64,000 bases of DNA from Utricularia gibba (lineage: Eukaryota; Streptophyta; Magnoliopsida; Lamiales; Lentibulariaceae): contig NEEC01000004.1 in the NCBI GenBank assembly GCA_002189035.1, forward strand, positions 868,001-932,000. Reading direction: 5' to 3'. The notes beneath the pieces are model-generated. The model was given only the letters and a program-made list of their open reading frames with translations. It was not told where the DNA came from and searched no databases. The position numbers and the translations under genes are program-made. Below are positions 1-11,637 of this stretch, one piece after another. Numbering within the stretch: position 1 is the first letter of the stretch; each line of letters starts with the position of its first letter.

Positions 1-322
1 CATTGAACACCGCATGATTCATAAGCTTCAGTTGACACATCCGTTACCTTGCAGGCTACAGAAGATTGGGAAGTTTTGATCAGCTTCATTCATATGTTAA
101 TTGTTGCAAAGCCAGCATAAAACCATGGCTGTCGATGCAGTAATGAATTTTTTTTTTTTCATTTGTTGTTTTAGGAAGCATTGTGTGCTCGCTTTTGTTG
201 AATCTATATAATATAGCAATGTAAGAGCCCCCATGCAACTAAGCTTTATTGTTATCCTTCATTTTATTACTTGAGGTGTTATTTATTTCAATTCCTTTGT
301 GTCCTGAAACCATAGCAGAAGA
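1..322. other. window edge, no assigned gene
   Basis: Sequence downstream of the PPR gene's stop codon. It may contain the 3' UTR of the PPR gene and the tail of a neighbouring gene cut by the window edge. A splice-acceptor-like site near position 54 is followed by a short open stretch, but nothing there can be identified. Confidence 0.3.
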
Positions 323-2848
323 TTATAACCAGATGGAATCCATTAGATTATCTTCTAATCTCATTTCTGCTGTTAAATGATCCAAAACCTTATAAATCTC
401 TTGTGTTCTCACATGAGATGTGTCGCAGGCTGCGAACACATGCCTTGAATCTCTACCTTCAATCCAACTGCACCCTGGAATTTTGTGCAGTTCCCTCGCC
501 TTCATTTGCTGTCTAATTTTGCTTAATTCATTCCATTTCCCTGTAGAGGCATACAAGTTTGCTAACAGCACGTGGTTCATAGGCTCTTCAGGTTCCAACT
601 CGATGAGATTATGTGCTGCCACTTCTCCAACATCTGCATTCCGGTGGATGATGCAAGCTCTGAGCAATGTGCACCATGTAACCGCATCTGCTTTCATTGG
701 CAGTCTCCTGATCATCCCGTATGCTTGCTTCAGCAGGCCAGATCGACCAAGTACGTCGATCATACATGTATAGTGCTTCAAAGTTGGAGTCACACCATGG
801 TATTTCATCAATTCAAAGAACTCATATGCAGCATGAAATGATCCCGTGTGCACACATGAAGAAAGGACAGCAAGGAAGGTTATATCATCAGGTTTGAATC
901 CATTTATGAGCATTTCACGGAACAACAAAAGTGTTTCCTCCCACTGCCCGTACATGGCATATGCACTGAGCATTGCATTGTGGCTCATAATATTATGTCT
1001 ATCTATCATGTTGTACACCAGAACTGCATTCTTCATAATCCCACACTTGCCGTACATATCTATCAGAGCAGTTTGAATGTACCTATCTGATTCAAATGCA
1101 TGTCTTATTGAATATGCATGAAGCTGCTTGCCCCGACCATTAGCTGCTATTCTTGAGCATGCTGTTAAAGCTATTCCTACTGTGTATATATCCGTCATGG
1201 AATTCATACCCTGCATGTTCGAAAACAACTGCATGGCCAATTCATGGTGGCCATTTTCTACGTATCCTGCAATTATTTCATTCCATGTATGCACATTATC
1301 TTCGAATCCATCGTCTCTCATACACTGTAAGACATACTTGAGCTCTGTGATACGGTTGCATCTAGCATAACCAGCAACAAAAGCATTCCAGATTACTATA
1401 TCCTTCTTGGTTACCTGGTTAAATGCTTTTCGTGCACCTTCCGGGTCACAGTTTTGGAAGTACATGTCAACCAATGCTGCGCCTATGAAGGTATTTGATT
1501 GGAGCCCTCTTGCAATGCAATATGAATGTATAGCTTCACCCAGCCTCAGTGACTGTGTATCAGCAAAAGCACGAAGGGCACTGCCTAATGTAAATGAATT
1601 AGGCTCATTTGCGTCGTTGTTCATTATCTCTATCAGTATTTCTAAAGCCTCATGATACATGAAGTTATCAACATATCCTGAGAGCAGTGAGTTCCAAGTA
1701 ACCAAGCTCTTTTTCTTACCCTCGTACTCCATTGCATCAAAAAGTTCTTTTGCCTTTAGAATTTCACCATGATCACAATATCCTGCAATCATTATGTTAT
1801 AGGAGACTTCATCCCTACTTGAAAATTTGGAGAACACTTGTAAGGCATTTCCCATGTCGCAGCATCTTCGATACAGGTCTATTAATCCATTCACAACATA
1901 TGGACTGGACTTATACCCATGCCTCATTACGTACCCATAGACTTCTTTCCCCAGCTTAAGCTTCCCCAATCGACCACAAGCAGAAAGAATGCAGTTTGAT
2001 GCTTTTGCATCTAGCTCGAATCCTGAATTTGTAATTCGTGTCAACATCCCAATAGCTTCCTCATCGTACCCATTCTCTGTAAATCCAATGATAATAGTGT
2101 TCCATGGAACGGAACTAGGCTTCAAATCCTTCTCCTTCAACATCTCCTCTAGGAACTCCAATGCTTGAAACACTTTTCCCATGGAAACACAAGCTGTGAT
2201 CACTGAGTTCCAAGAGACAAAATCCTTCTCAACCATATTGAAAAAGCACTTCTCAGCCTCCCGTAAGCATCCGGACTTAGCATACATATCGATCAAAGAG
2301 TTCCCCACGTATGTGTGAGATAAAAAACTGATCTTCACCACCATTCCATGAATTTGCCTTCCCAACTCAACCCCACCATACCCATAACAAATCTTCAATG
2401 CCACCGGGAAAACAAAAAAGTCCAACTCAACATCCTCAGACAATAGCCTCACGAAGTTCAAGAACGCTTCCTCGAACAACCCATTATCCATTAGCACGCT
2501 CATTGTCGATGAAAACGTGTACAGGTTTCTATCAGGCATTTTCTCGAACACAAGAACCGCATCCTCGACGCAGCCACATTCACCGTACATTTTAACCAAC
2601 TTCGTCCCCAAGAACTCTCGGCCATGAAATCCATTCTTGAGCAAATGCGCGTGCACTTGCTTTCCAAAATGAGAACAGCCACACGAATCAAGCACAGTGG
2701 CATAGCTTGTGGAAGTTAACCTCCCAGCGAGAAATAGAACAACGTATGGAGCTTGCTCCGTGTTCCATCGTACTCGTTGCTTGACCTCTTCAGAATCCGA
2801 CGCCCGCGCCGGAGGCTGCACACCAAGCAGTGCCCGCAAAGAAATCAT
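323..2848 (-). CDS. PLS-class pentatricopeptide repeat protein (E/E+ type)
   Basis: Single-exon gene of 841 codons, as is usual for plant PPR genes. From about residue 50 it is tandem ~31-36-residue repeats of PLS type, with signatures such as GKQVHAHLLKNG, LIDMYAKSGCLREAEKCF, WNSVITAC and VTWCTLLRACIIHRNADVGE. The C-terminus (PGCSWIEGRDSRHVFAACD, then a short tail) is an E/E+ extension. The DYW cytidine-deaminase domain is absent. Members of this class bind single-stranded organellar RNA one base per repeat and usually act in C-to-U editing, recruiting a DYW partner when they lack it. The N-terminus (about 45 residues before the repeats) may be a targeting peptide, but plastid and mitochondrion cannot be told apart. 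The ortholog and target site are not recognised. Confidence 0.93.
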   Translation of the reverse strand: MISLRALLGVQPPARASDSEEVKQRVRWNTEQAPYVVLFLAGRLTSTSYATVLDSCGCSHFGKQVHAHLLKNGFHGREFLGTKLVKMYGECGCVEDAVLVFEKMPDRNLYTFSSTMSVLMDNGLFEEAFLNFVRLLSEDVELDFFVFPVALKICYGYGGVELGRQIHGMVVKISFLSHTYVGNSLIDMYAKSGCLREAEKCFFNMVEKDFVSWNSVITACVSMGKVFQALEFLEEMLKEKDLKPSSVPWNTIIIGFTENGYDEEAIGMLTRITNSGFELDAKASNCILSACGRLGKLKLGKEVYGYVMRHGYKSSPYVVNGLIDLYRRCCDMGNALQVFSKFSSRDEVSYNIMIAGYCDHGEILKAKELFDAMEYEGKKKSLVTWNSLLSGYVDNFMYHEALEILIEIMNNDANEPNSFTLGSALRAFADTQSLRLGEAIHSYCIARGLQSNTFIGAALVDMYFQNCDPEGARKAFNQVTKKDIVIWNAFVAGYARCNRITELKYVLQCMRDDGFEDNVHTWNEIIAGYVENGHHELAMQLFSNMQGMNSMTDIYTVGIALTACSRIAANGRGKQLHAYSIRHAFESDRYIQTALIDMYGKCGIMKNAVLVYNMIDRHNIMSHNAMLSAYAMYGQWEETLLLFREMLINGFKPDDITFLAVLSSCVHTGSFHAAYEFFELMKYHGVTPTLKHYTCMIDVLGRSGLLKQAYGMIRRLPMKADAVTWCTLLRACIIHRNADVGEVAAHNLIELEPEEPMNHVLLANLYASTGKWNELSKIRQQMKARELHKIPGCSWIEGRDSRHVFAACDTSHVRTQEIYKVLDHLTAEMRLEDNLMDSIWL

Positions 2849-3709
2849 TTGTCTACTAGCTCATATACTCCCTCGATCAAACATATATGAAAAAAAAAAA
2901 AAACAAGGTTTGGTTGGTGCATAAAAATCCCAAGTATCAGAAGACGTTGAATTTACCGGAGACTGTAATTCCAGAATCACCACACATTCTGCACTGTAAT
3001 TTCTTGATACGGTTCACAAAATGGGACTAGTTCAAGGAAGTCAAATAAAACGTAGTGTGTGTGACTTAGGAGAACATGAGGTGTTTTCTAGAACACAACT
3101 TTTCTTACAGAATGGAGTTCTTCGTTGACTCGCTGAGAATATTAAGACAGGACAGGAGTGGCGGAGATCATGAGAACGTGGTGCCCTCCGGACAATGAAG
3201 AAGATCACAAACAAATTCTGGGCGTAGGACTAAAGCAACTCAAACTCTTTTTTTTTCATTTCTTTCATTTTATTTTGAGTTGTTGAGAAACTCGATTCAT
3301 TTGTGGGTTGTTTTGTTGGTTCAGCCCCTTGGCTTTCTGGTTTCATTAATAGTCTCCACTGCAGCAGCACTGCTGTGTACTTGCCGTGCCCCCTTTCAGG
3401 AGACCCACTCCTGTCCACGCCAGCCCCAACTTCAACCCCTTTTTGTATTGTATTGTACCTTCTTCTTCATCATCTTCATGTCTCGGGAAACTGAAAAATC
3501 ACAACTTGATTCTCTGCTTTTCTTCGTTACAGGATGTGGAATGCGTGGAGCTTCAGGCGTGCTTGATTTGGTGGGTGTTTCATGATGGCTCACTGCTTGC
3601 TGCACTCACTCTGGTATGCATACCTTTCTGGGCTCCGATTTTTTGTAACGTGTTCCTTTGTTTGAGTTCACAGGCTTCTGCGGTTCTCTTGTGGGGTTGA
3701 GGTAAAAGA
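2849..3709. other. divergent promoter region and 5' leader of the WD40 gene
   Basis: Spacer between the divergently transcribed PPR (-) and WD40 (+) genes. The part from about 3240 onward is pyrimidine-rich and probably holds the 5' UTR of the WD40 gene, perhaps with a leader intron ending near 3532 (TTCGTTACAG). No other gene is visible. Confidence 0.4.
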
Positions 3710-6013
3710 ATGGTGGATGCTTTCAGAGATGAAGGTGAAGGCAACTGCCATTATTTTGATGCTGTGGAGGACATTGAACAGGGATGTGAGGATTTGCGGA
3801 GTTGGATTATAGTGTCTGGATTGGGCCTCTGACAAGTGTTAGGGAGCGTCGAAGCAACTTCTTTCGGAGGATCGGGTTGAGTTCAGAACAAGATCATGCG
3901 ACTGAAAGAGATTTTTTCATTGGTGATGAGAGGGTTTCTGAAAATGGAAGCCCTGTTGTTCCCATTTCAACTGCAGAAGAAGAAGAAGATGAAGAACCGA
4001 TTGGGGTGAGCCTCAAAATGTCTCCTCAAGATTCAGAAAAAAGGGAGGTAAAGAAGGCTTCTTCCTCCTGGGGTAGGCCTAAAATGATGGATAAATGGCT
4101 GCAGAGATGGCACTGGATCACTCATCGTAAAGCGAGGCAGCAGCATAGCAGTGGGCTTTTGGGTAGTTTTAGCCAAGTTGAGAGCAAAAGCATGGCGTTT
4201 CGGAGGATCCGAGCACGGCGTTTCCGGAAGAGGTTGACAGAGCTGTCCGCCGTTCTTATTGTTCAAGACATAGGAGCACATGAAGGTTCAATACTGTCCA
4301 TGAAATTCAGCCCTGATGGACAATACTTAGCCACTGCCGGTGAGGACAAGCTTGTGAGAGTTTGGCGAGTTGTGGAAGATGAAGCATCAGAGAATCTCTA
4401 TTTTAAGATGGTTGAGCAGAGCAATAACCAGAGGAAAACTGCACAAGGCACTGCTGCTTGTGTTATTTTACCTCACAATCTCTTCAGGATTCTTGAAAAG
4501 CCATTGCATATTTTCCAGGGGCACCATGGATCAGTCTTGGATCTTTCCTGGTCAAACAACAACGTACGAATGATTTTCCATCCCAGATTCATCGAAACCG
4601 AAAGTAAACAGTTTTTTTTTTTTTTTTTTGACTACTCCCTTGTGTTTCAGTATCTGCTCTCATCCTCCACGGACAAGACCGTCCGTTTATGGAAGGCCGG
4701 AATCCACAGCTGCCTCAAGGTCTTCTTGCATGCGGATTATGGTAGGCATATTAGCCACCCATTTATCTGTCACAGCCATGTTGGCTGGAAAGCTCATGTG
4801 CTGCTTCTGTTATGCAGTAACCTGTATTCACTTCAATCCGGTGAACGAAGATCACTTCATTAGCGGGTCGCTGGATGGTAAGGTTCGGATATGGTCGATC
4901 AGTGGGTGTCAAGTTGTTCTCTGGACTGAGACGAGGGACATGATCACTGCTGTCTCATATTGTCCTGATGGGAAGGTGGGGAATGATGGATGCTCTTGAT
5001 TTCTCCAGTGTTAAGTGTATGTACCACTGTCACTATTGTTCCCCTCTTCTGTAAACAGGGCGGGGTCATCGGTTCCATCTCAGGCACATGCCGATTCTTC
5101 AACATATCTGGTTAGTTATGATGCAATAAGCTTCTTGTGATGTGGATTTCTTGGCTTACGCGTTCTCTGCTGTTACCAGATAACTTCATCCAACTGGGAA
5201 GTCAGGTTTGCTTGATCAACAAGAGGAAGCTACCGGTTAAACGGATCGCCGGAGTTCAGGTAGTTGCAGCTTGATGACTTCAGTCAGCTTTCTTTCGAAG
5301 GAGGCCATATATATGTTGATAATTTCCATGTTTGAGTTCAGTATTTCCCTCAAGATCCAAGCAAATTGCTTGTCAGTTGCGGTGACTCTTGCATCAGAAT
5401 TATTCAAGGCTCCCATGTGATCGCCAAGTATAAGGGTACACAGAACTCGCATTTTTTTTTCTCTGTACTGCTTATGATCTTCTCTTGAGCTTAACTTGTG
5501 AATTATCCAGGACTACATAAAGTGGGCAGTCTTGTATCTGCTGCATCTCTTACTCCGAATGGGAAGCACATCATCTCAGCGTTGGAGGATTCAAATGTTT
5601 ATCTATGGAACCACATCGACCAAGATGATGATTCTCTTGTTTCCCACCCGAAAACAATCCGGTCCTTTGAGGTTCTACGTTGTGATGCCTCTATTGCTGT
5701 TCCATGGCCAGGGTTGAAGCATAACCGCTCGCCAATTTCTACTTTGCCCTTCTCAGCTCACCGTTGCTTCCCACTAACCCAAGATTATCATTCAGATTCC
5801 ATATCCAAGCCATCAGCAACTTGGCCAGCAGAAAAACTCCCCACTGCCGTCTCTAAAATGAAGCCTTCCTCTTTAGGAAGGTCTTCCTACAAGCTTTTTA
5901 AGACTTTCCAAAGTTCATCTAGTACGCATGCATGTGGCCTTGTCTTTGTCACTGCCAGCAGAGATGGAAGGATAAGATCATTCCACAGCTATGGATTCCC
6001 TGTTGCCCTGTGA
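3710..6013 (+). CDS. WD40 repeat protein, plant WDR44-like family (apparent 1-nt frame break near the N-terminus)
   Basis: Exons inferred as 3710-4563, 4651-4741, 4818-4975, 5059-5110, 5180-5259, 5342-5435 and 5511-6013; all junctions are GT-AG and phase-consistent. WD motifs include [46 protein letters not shown] and [14 protein letters not shown]. The conserved N-terminal motif [16 protein letters not shown] matches the plant WDR44-like family, whose function is poorly known; a scaffold role is the usual assumption. The likely start at 3710 ([18 protein letters not shown]) resembles family N-termini but lies in a different frame from the rest, so one base seems to be missing between about 3782 and 3802. 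Otherwise translation would have to begin at an internal ATG (4018), losing the conserved motif. Confidence 0.85.
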
Positions 6014-7517
6014 AATACTAGGACACAGGTCCAATAAACTGGATAGGATCACACTTGCACTGCATGCAGCTTTTTTTAGCGCAGTGATGGGGTGGATGAT
6101 AAACATCTTTGCATAGGCTGGGATTTTCAATATGGCTGCATCATGTGATCCAAGATCTGGTCTCTTTGGGCCCTTCGTTTTTTTTCCTGCTGAAAGGCCA
6201 AGAACAATGGCAGAGGCTACAACAATGGCTAAGGTGCACGTGATTCTTTCTCATCTGTTTGATGACTGCTTATTCATGGTCATGCAGAGTATGGCTTTCT
6301 GGTTGCCGGAAATTGTTTAGCAGAGACCGGCCACCGTATGCCTCCTTTAACAATGTAGATAGCGGATAAGAAAACCGAAAAGAAGAGGAAAAGGGACGAG
6401 TGTTATTGAACCCAGAGCTCCAAAACATACCTTTTGCAGTTCTACACAGGATTCCCTAGAAAAGCTGACTTGTCCTGCTCCTTTATTCACAATTACATAG
6501 CCTAAATGATGAAGTTTGAATAAATTCACAGACCATATAAAAGAGAACCAACATACAGCAACCAAAATGAAGCATGTAATAGAAGGGATGCAGGAATTAG
6601 GGCCAGAACAAGCTTAGTTTTAATGGTGCATCTAATCGGGGATCCCTGCACAAGAATAGGTGTATGTATCAAGTAACCCTACATAACTGAGTTACTGAAG
6701 CATCAAAATCATAGTGATGTAGGGGGCTCATTGCTCAAGAGTTCGAACAAAGAAAGGATCGATTGTGTGTATTCATTCCATGTTGTCTTAAAGTTCTCGC
6801 AGTGAAAACCTGAAGATGTAACCCAGACAGAAAGCTAGCAATGACAAATCCAAAAGTTAGAAGCAATTATACAGTGGTCAGTTATTGCATTTTCTGTCTG
6901 AGGCAAGGTTTTTACAATATAAACTAAGAACTGCAATCTGTGTAATCTTCCTGATGGAAGGTTTTCACTCTGCTCTGACACAGAGAACATAGCCAGAACT
7001 CTGAACCACACACACGATCAACACGAAATAGAAAACACCAAACAAAAAAATCTGTGAAAAATGCGCACATTCAACCATCAAAAACTTAATAGTGTTGCTC
7101 TTTCATCGAAGAAACTGCAGAACCAGCAAAACAAAATTCGTCATAGATCAAGGCCATATGGTTATCCATGTGCTACTTTTTTCCCCATGTTTGCCTTCCT
7201 AAATTTCGGGGAACTTTTCAAGAAGCCGGTGTCAAAAAACTGGTGGCACGATTTCCCATTAAACGGAAAAATGGTGCACAAATAATGACAGCCTAAACAC
7301 AAACCTCTATACAAAGTCTTAGTCATTCTTCTTCGTAATAAAAACTGCATCTTTAATCCTCCAGATTCACCAACCAAGTGTGACCAAATCAACTTTCAAC
7401 CATTCTAAGGCGGGAGCAGGAATATTTAGGTAATTATTTTAGCCCGGTAAGGAAAAAGAAGGATGAAAGCAGGCGATAACTTATGGAAAAAATGTTTTTA
7501 TTAGAATTATCGCAGAC
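6014..7517. other. WD40 3' UTR and spacer
   Basis: About 1.5 kb with only short chance reading frames. The first few hundred bases are probably the 3' UTR of the WD40 gene. No RNA gene, repeat or conserved coding signal was seen before the tRNA. Confidence 0.4.
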
Positions 7518-7588
7518 GCGCATCTGGTGTAGTGGTATCATAGTACCCTCCCACGGTACTGACCGGGGTTCGATTCCCCGGATGCGCA
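7518..7588 (+). tRNA. tRNA-Gly (anticodon CCC)
   Basis: A 71-nt cloverleaf without intron. The seven-base acceptor stem GCGCATC/GATGCGC (7518-7524 with 7581-7587) pairs perfectly and is followed by discriminator A. The anticodon stem GTACC/GGTAC encloses the seven-base loop CTCCCAC, giving anticodon CCC, which reads glycine codon GGG. The T arm is CCGGG-GTTCGATT-CCCGG, containing the GGTTCGATTCC B box; the D arm (TGGTGTAGTGG) supplies the A box. A run of six T (7593-7598) just downstream is a Pol III terminator. CCA is not encoded, as normal for nuclear genes. Confidence 0.96.
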
Positions 7589-8156
7589 GATATTTTTTGA
7601 GGCATTTTCGTTAACATATCTTTTCCTTTGTTTTGCAGTGAAGCTGCTTCATCGCCACGTCACGCCGCCGTAGGCCATTATCTTCACACCCAGAAACATG
7701 TGGATGGTGTGTTGTAATCCTCTGTTGCGCCTTGCCACACTCTTATCTTATCCCAATCTTAAAAACTCCCGAATTCTTGATTAATTATCATCAATCCAGA
7801 GATATTTTAATTAAATTTTGAAAATGACAATATTTGAAAACGACGTCTTATCTATTTTTTATGTGAAATCTTTAGATTAAAAGTCGTGCGTTAAATCAGT
7901 TGCAAAAATTTTCATATTATCAACGAGATGCTGAACCACCCAGCGACGTTTCCAAGAGTCGCATCGGATCCACGTGTCGCGCAACGTATCCGCACGCGTT
8001 GGCGACGCTCCTACAGGAAAATGAATGGCCGGAGGAAAAGTAGTCTATAAATTGGGAACGTCGGCCCACTGAACCCCTTCTTCTCCTCCTCCACCTCCTC
8101 TCCCCCAATTTTCGTCTCCAGATTTCACGGCTTCTCTCCGCCAAGAGGTTAACAAA
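7589..8156. other. spacer and hydrolase promoter
   Basis: AT-rich spacer after the tRNA terminator, becoming pyrimidine-rich (CTTCTTCTCCTCCTCCACCTCC near 8078-8100) just before the hydrolase start, as in plant 5' leaders. A TATA-like TATAAATTG lies at about 8045, roughly 110 bp before the ATG. Confidence 0.4.
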
Positions 8157-10228
8157 ATGCCGTTGTGCGATGTGGGTGAGGGGATTAAGATCTTCTACAG
8201 AACCTACGGCGGCGGTCCAATCAAAGTTCTCCTGATCATCGGTAACGTTACCCAGATCAATTCTGTGTGTTTCTCCGATGCAGTTTGGCTGCCGGCTTTT
8301 CCCCCTTTCTGATTTCTGTTGTGTCGCAGGGTTTGCTGGGACCCACCACAGCTGGCACCCCCAGATCAAATGCCTCGCCGGTGTAGACACGCCTAACGAT
8401 GACGGCGGCGGCGCTGCGATTGCTTATCCTGCCGGCGTGGAGGTCTGCGCCTTCGATAACAGGGGAATGGGGTCGAGCTCCATCCCTCCCAAGAAATCGC
8501 AGTACACGTGAGAAACATACATCGCGCATCAAATGAAATCACTCACGCCGAAAACATGTTTCATCCTACTCCCGATCTTTCCCCGATCATCTCTGTTTCT
8601 CTTCCGGGAAAAATTAGATCAAAAATGGGAGATGGGAGGGCCCCTATTCGTCTGGGAAGCAGTTACGACTGGTCGTCGGTCTGAGTCAAACCTAACCACT
8701 GTGTTTACACTTTACAGGACGAGAAGGATGGCCAAAGACGCAATTGCTCTGATGGATCATCTGGGTTGGGCAAAAGTCAACGTCTTTGGCCACTCAATGG
8801 GTTAGTTGGTGGCTTTTGTTACTCAACTAAAAAACCCAGATTTTTTTCCTTTCCTCTTTTTACCGCTGCTCTCAATCCATATGTAGGAGCAATGATAGCT
8901 TGCAAGGTCGCAGCCATGGTCCCAGAGAGAATTCTTTCTCTGGCATTGCTGAATGTCACTGGGGGCGGCTATGAGTGCATACCCAAAGTAGGGATTCTTC
9001 CGTTTTAGACCATGCTCCTTTAAGGCAAGGCCTACCCATAACTTTTGAGAGGTTGTGGTGCAGATGGGGAGCGCGACGTTTTCTCTGGCGATGCGCTTTT
9101 TGAGAGCGAGAACCGCTGAGCAGAGAGCAGCGGTTGATCTGGATGCGCACTATTCTCAGGTCTGATGATGTTTTTTTCTTCACGCTTTCATTGATTCCTC
9201 GAAGGAGCTGATCGAGCTTTGAGTCCTGGTTGCTCCTTGAAGGAATATTTGGAAGAGAGAATCGGAAACACCACCAGGAGAGCGGCGTTGTACCATGTAG
9301 GAAACAAGCATCCATGCTATGTGGTCCATGTGGCCTGAGAGTCCCTTGTTTCCTATCATGGTAACACATCTGCTTATGTTGCACAGGAGTATGTGAAGAA
9401 CATAAAGGCGACGGGGATGCAATCGAGTCACGGTTTCGAAGGGCAGATACATGCCTGCTGGAATCACGTAGTCACAAGAACGGAGATGGAGACCATCCGT
9501 GTGAGCGGGTTTCCCATATCAGTCATCCATGGCAGGTAAATTGCTAAGTAATGCGTTGCAAGCAGTGGGAGGAGAATACTAACCAGGATCGAGCATGGCA
9601 GGGACGATGTCATCGCGCAGCTGAGGCATGCGAAACGGATTGCAGAAAAGTTGCATCCATCGGCAAGAATGGTCGAACTCAAGGGTGGCCATCAGTTGAT
9701 GCATGAGAGAGCTGCAGAGGTACGATTCTTTGCCATTAGAGGTAACATTTTCACTGCCAAAACAAGACAGACATCAACAATAAAATGAAGCATTAAAATG
9801 CATGCATCCAAGTAAGTTTTCAGCAATTTCCCTGCTGCTCTCAATACTGACATCTGCACTACTTCATAATGCATGAAATCCAGGTTAATGAAGCTCTAGT
9901 AGACCTGATCGAGGCATCCAGATGCATTTCAAGTCTATATGATTGGACAAACATTTCAAATAAAAGCATTGGTGAGTCAGCCATGTTCAATGCTCTTGAA
10001 ATTGACGAATGGATAACTAAATGCCTCTCTTCTTCAACTTTTGAAGGGTCTGAAGCGTCTGTTATTGTAGTCTGGAGAGCAAGCAGTTCATATATGATCA
10101 TAGGTACCCTAGACAAGCTTCGTATTTGTCTAGCATACTTATTCACCCTCTTCGCGCTGGCGCTTAGCCAAATTCCTGGAGTCGCAAAAAGGATCAAGCC
10201 CATCAGAGTAGCACCTGCTCTGACTTAA
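8157..10228 (+). CDS. alpha/beta-fold hydrolase with C-terminal hydrophobic extension
   Basis: Exons 8157-8241, 8330-8507, 8718-8800, 8887-8987, 9064-9159, 9387-9535, 9602-9719 and 9884-10228 join in phase to 384 residues. All catalytic elements are visible: oxyanion-loop region IIGFAGTHHSW, strand VCAFDNRGMGSS, nucleophile elbow GHSMG (serine), acid in HGRDDVIAQ (aspartate) and base in LKGGHQLMHE (histidine). It is therefore a probable active serine esterase or hydrolase of the epoxide-hydrolase/RutD-like group; the substrate is unknown. The last exon adds about 115 residues beyond the catalytic histidine, including the hydrophobic stretch LRICLAYLFTLFALALSQIP, which could anchor the enzyme in a membrane. 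The start is the first ATG (MPLCDVGEGIKIFYRTYG) and gives a normal N-terminal strand. Confidence 0.9.
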
Positions 10229-11637
10229 ATAGTATACACACATCCCACAGGCTGCTTCACTGTAGGTGATCTACCTTTCCCTTTCCTCTAACTTCAAAAT
10301 AGCAAGCTGTGGCACAGCTTCTGTATGAATCTAGGCTCTTGTTTACGTGCAGGACCTGCTTTTTTAATCCGTCTTCGTGTAGCAGAGGGACATCAAACTG
10401 AAGCAAATTTGATGAAGAGAGGGGGCATGGCAAAAACACAGCTATGCGCAAAGAAGGCACTGCTCGGCTCCTTTGGTTTCCTAACCAATACGTTATGAAG
10501 TTTACTCAATGTTATCCAGTGTTACAGCAATAAAACGGTTTTCTCTGGGTTCTACTCAATTCTCCTCTGTCTGCTCCTGTATTTTCTCTCGCACAGTTTT
10601 TATGCAAACAAATATAAGAGTCCAAGTGCAACAAACAAGCACTGAACACACGAAACCGCAAGTTTCCTGTGAACTCCCTCCTAAAAAGTCTCATCCGTGT
10701 GCATAGATGCATACAGGCGCATGGAAGGAAAGGAACGTTGAATGCAGCAAACAGAGATGAGAACCTGGTGAGGGGAGAAAAATATCCAGCGCCTAACCAC
10801 GCACTTCCACTATCTAATCTATTATCATTGCCAAACCGCATAGGCTTTCGCGTGAAAAAAACCAGGAAAACTGAAACTCACAAAGATGTGCAAGAACAGT
10901 TTCTTCCTCCGATCTCCGGCCGCCGCGCGATGCCAAGGAATCCCCAGTAATGCCCGAGAAATGAGCCATCGCCAAACCTGCGAGGGCGACGTGCATATCA
11001 GCGGAGGTCCAAAAACGCCAATAGGATAGAAGCATGTTATAGAGAGCACAACGCAAGTAATATCTCACAGCATATTCGAATATGCTTCCGTACTGATGCT
11101 GTGGGCTTTTGTTATTCTGTTTACAATTGGGCCGGCCCATGATGCCAGATTCCTCCAACTCCAAGACGCGCTCCCCGTGAAATTGGAATGAAATTACAGT
11201 AGAATGAACTGTCAAATGCAGTTACTTATTTCACTGAAACAGGCAAAACATGCGAAATGCTGTCGTTGAATGGGAACGGGAGGGGTTAATGCCCCGTGGC
11301 CCCTGCACGATTTCCTGGATTGCAACTCTTCGCATTCCCTCGAGAGCTTGTCATTCGTCACATCGAGTCAATTTGCTCCCTTTTCACAGACCAGTAGCAC
11401 CACCACTGAGATATTTCAAGGCTCACCGCTGCCAACCTCTCATGGGGTTTCGATAATGTTACTGTTTATGATAAAAATACTACGTGATTGAAGAATTGGG
11501 AAGGGGTTATAAGGTTCCTGTGTCTGTGGTTCACTGGGAGGGAGTGCTTGTAGCAACGGTAAAGATTTTTGCATGATGACTTGTCTGCTACTAGGAGATT
11601 GATATGCAGCCATGAAAATGGAAGATGGTTGGTTCAC
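10229..11637. other. convergent spacer
   Basis: Region between the 3' ends of the hydrolase (+) and the DUF688 gene (-). It probably holds both 3' UTRs. Short open frames on both strands show no recognisable protein. A perfect 12-bp palindrome TGGGCCGGCCCA lies at 11128-11139. Confidence 0.4.

Noticed and set aside
10814-11215. 133-codon open frame on the minus strand
   Set aside because: No recognisable domain, spans a likely promoter palindrome and two gene 3' ends, and has many rare residue runs; likely chance.
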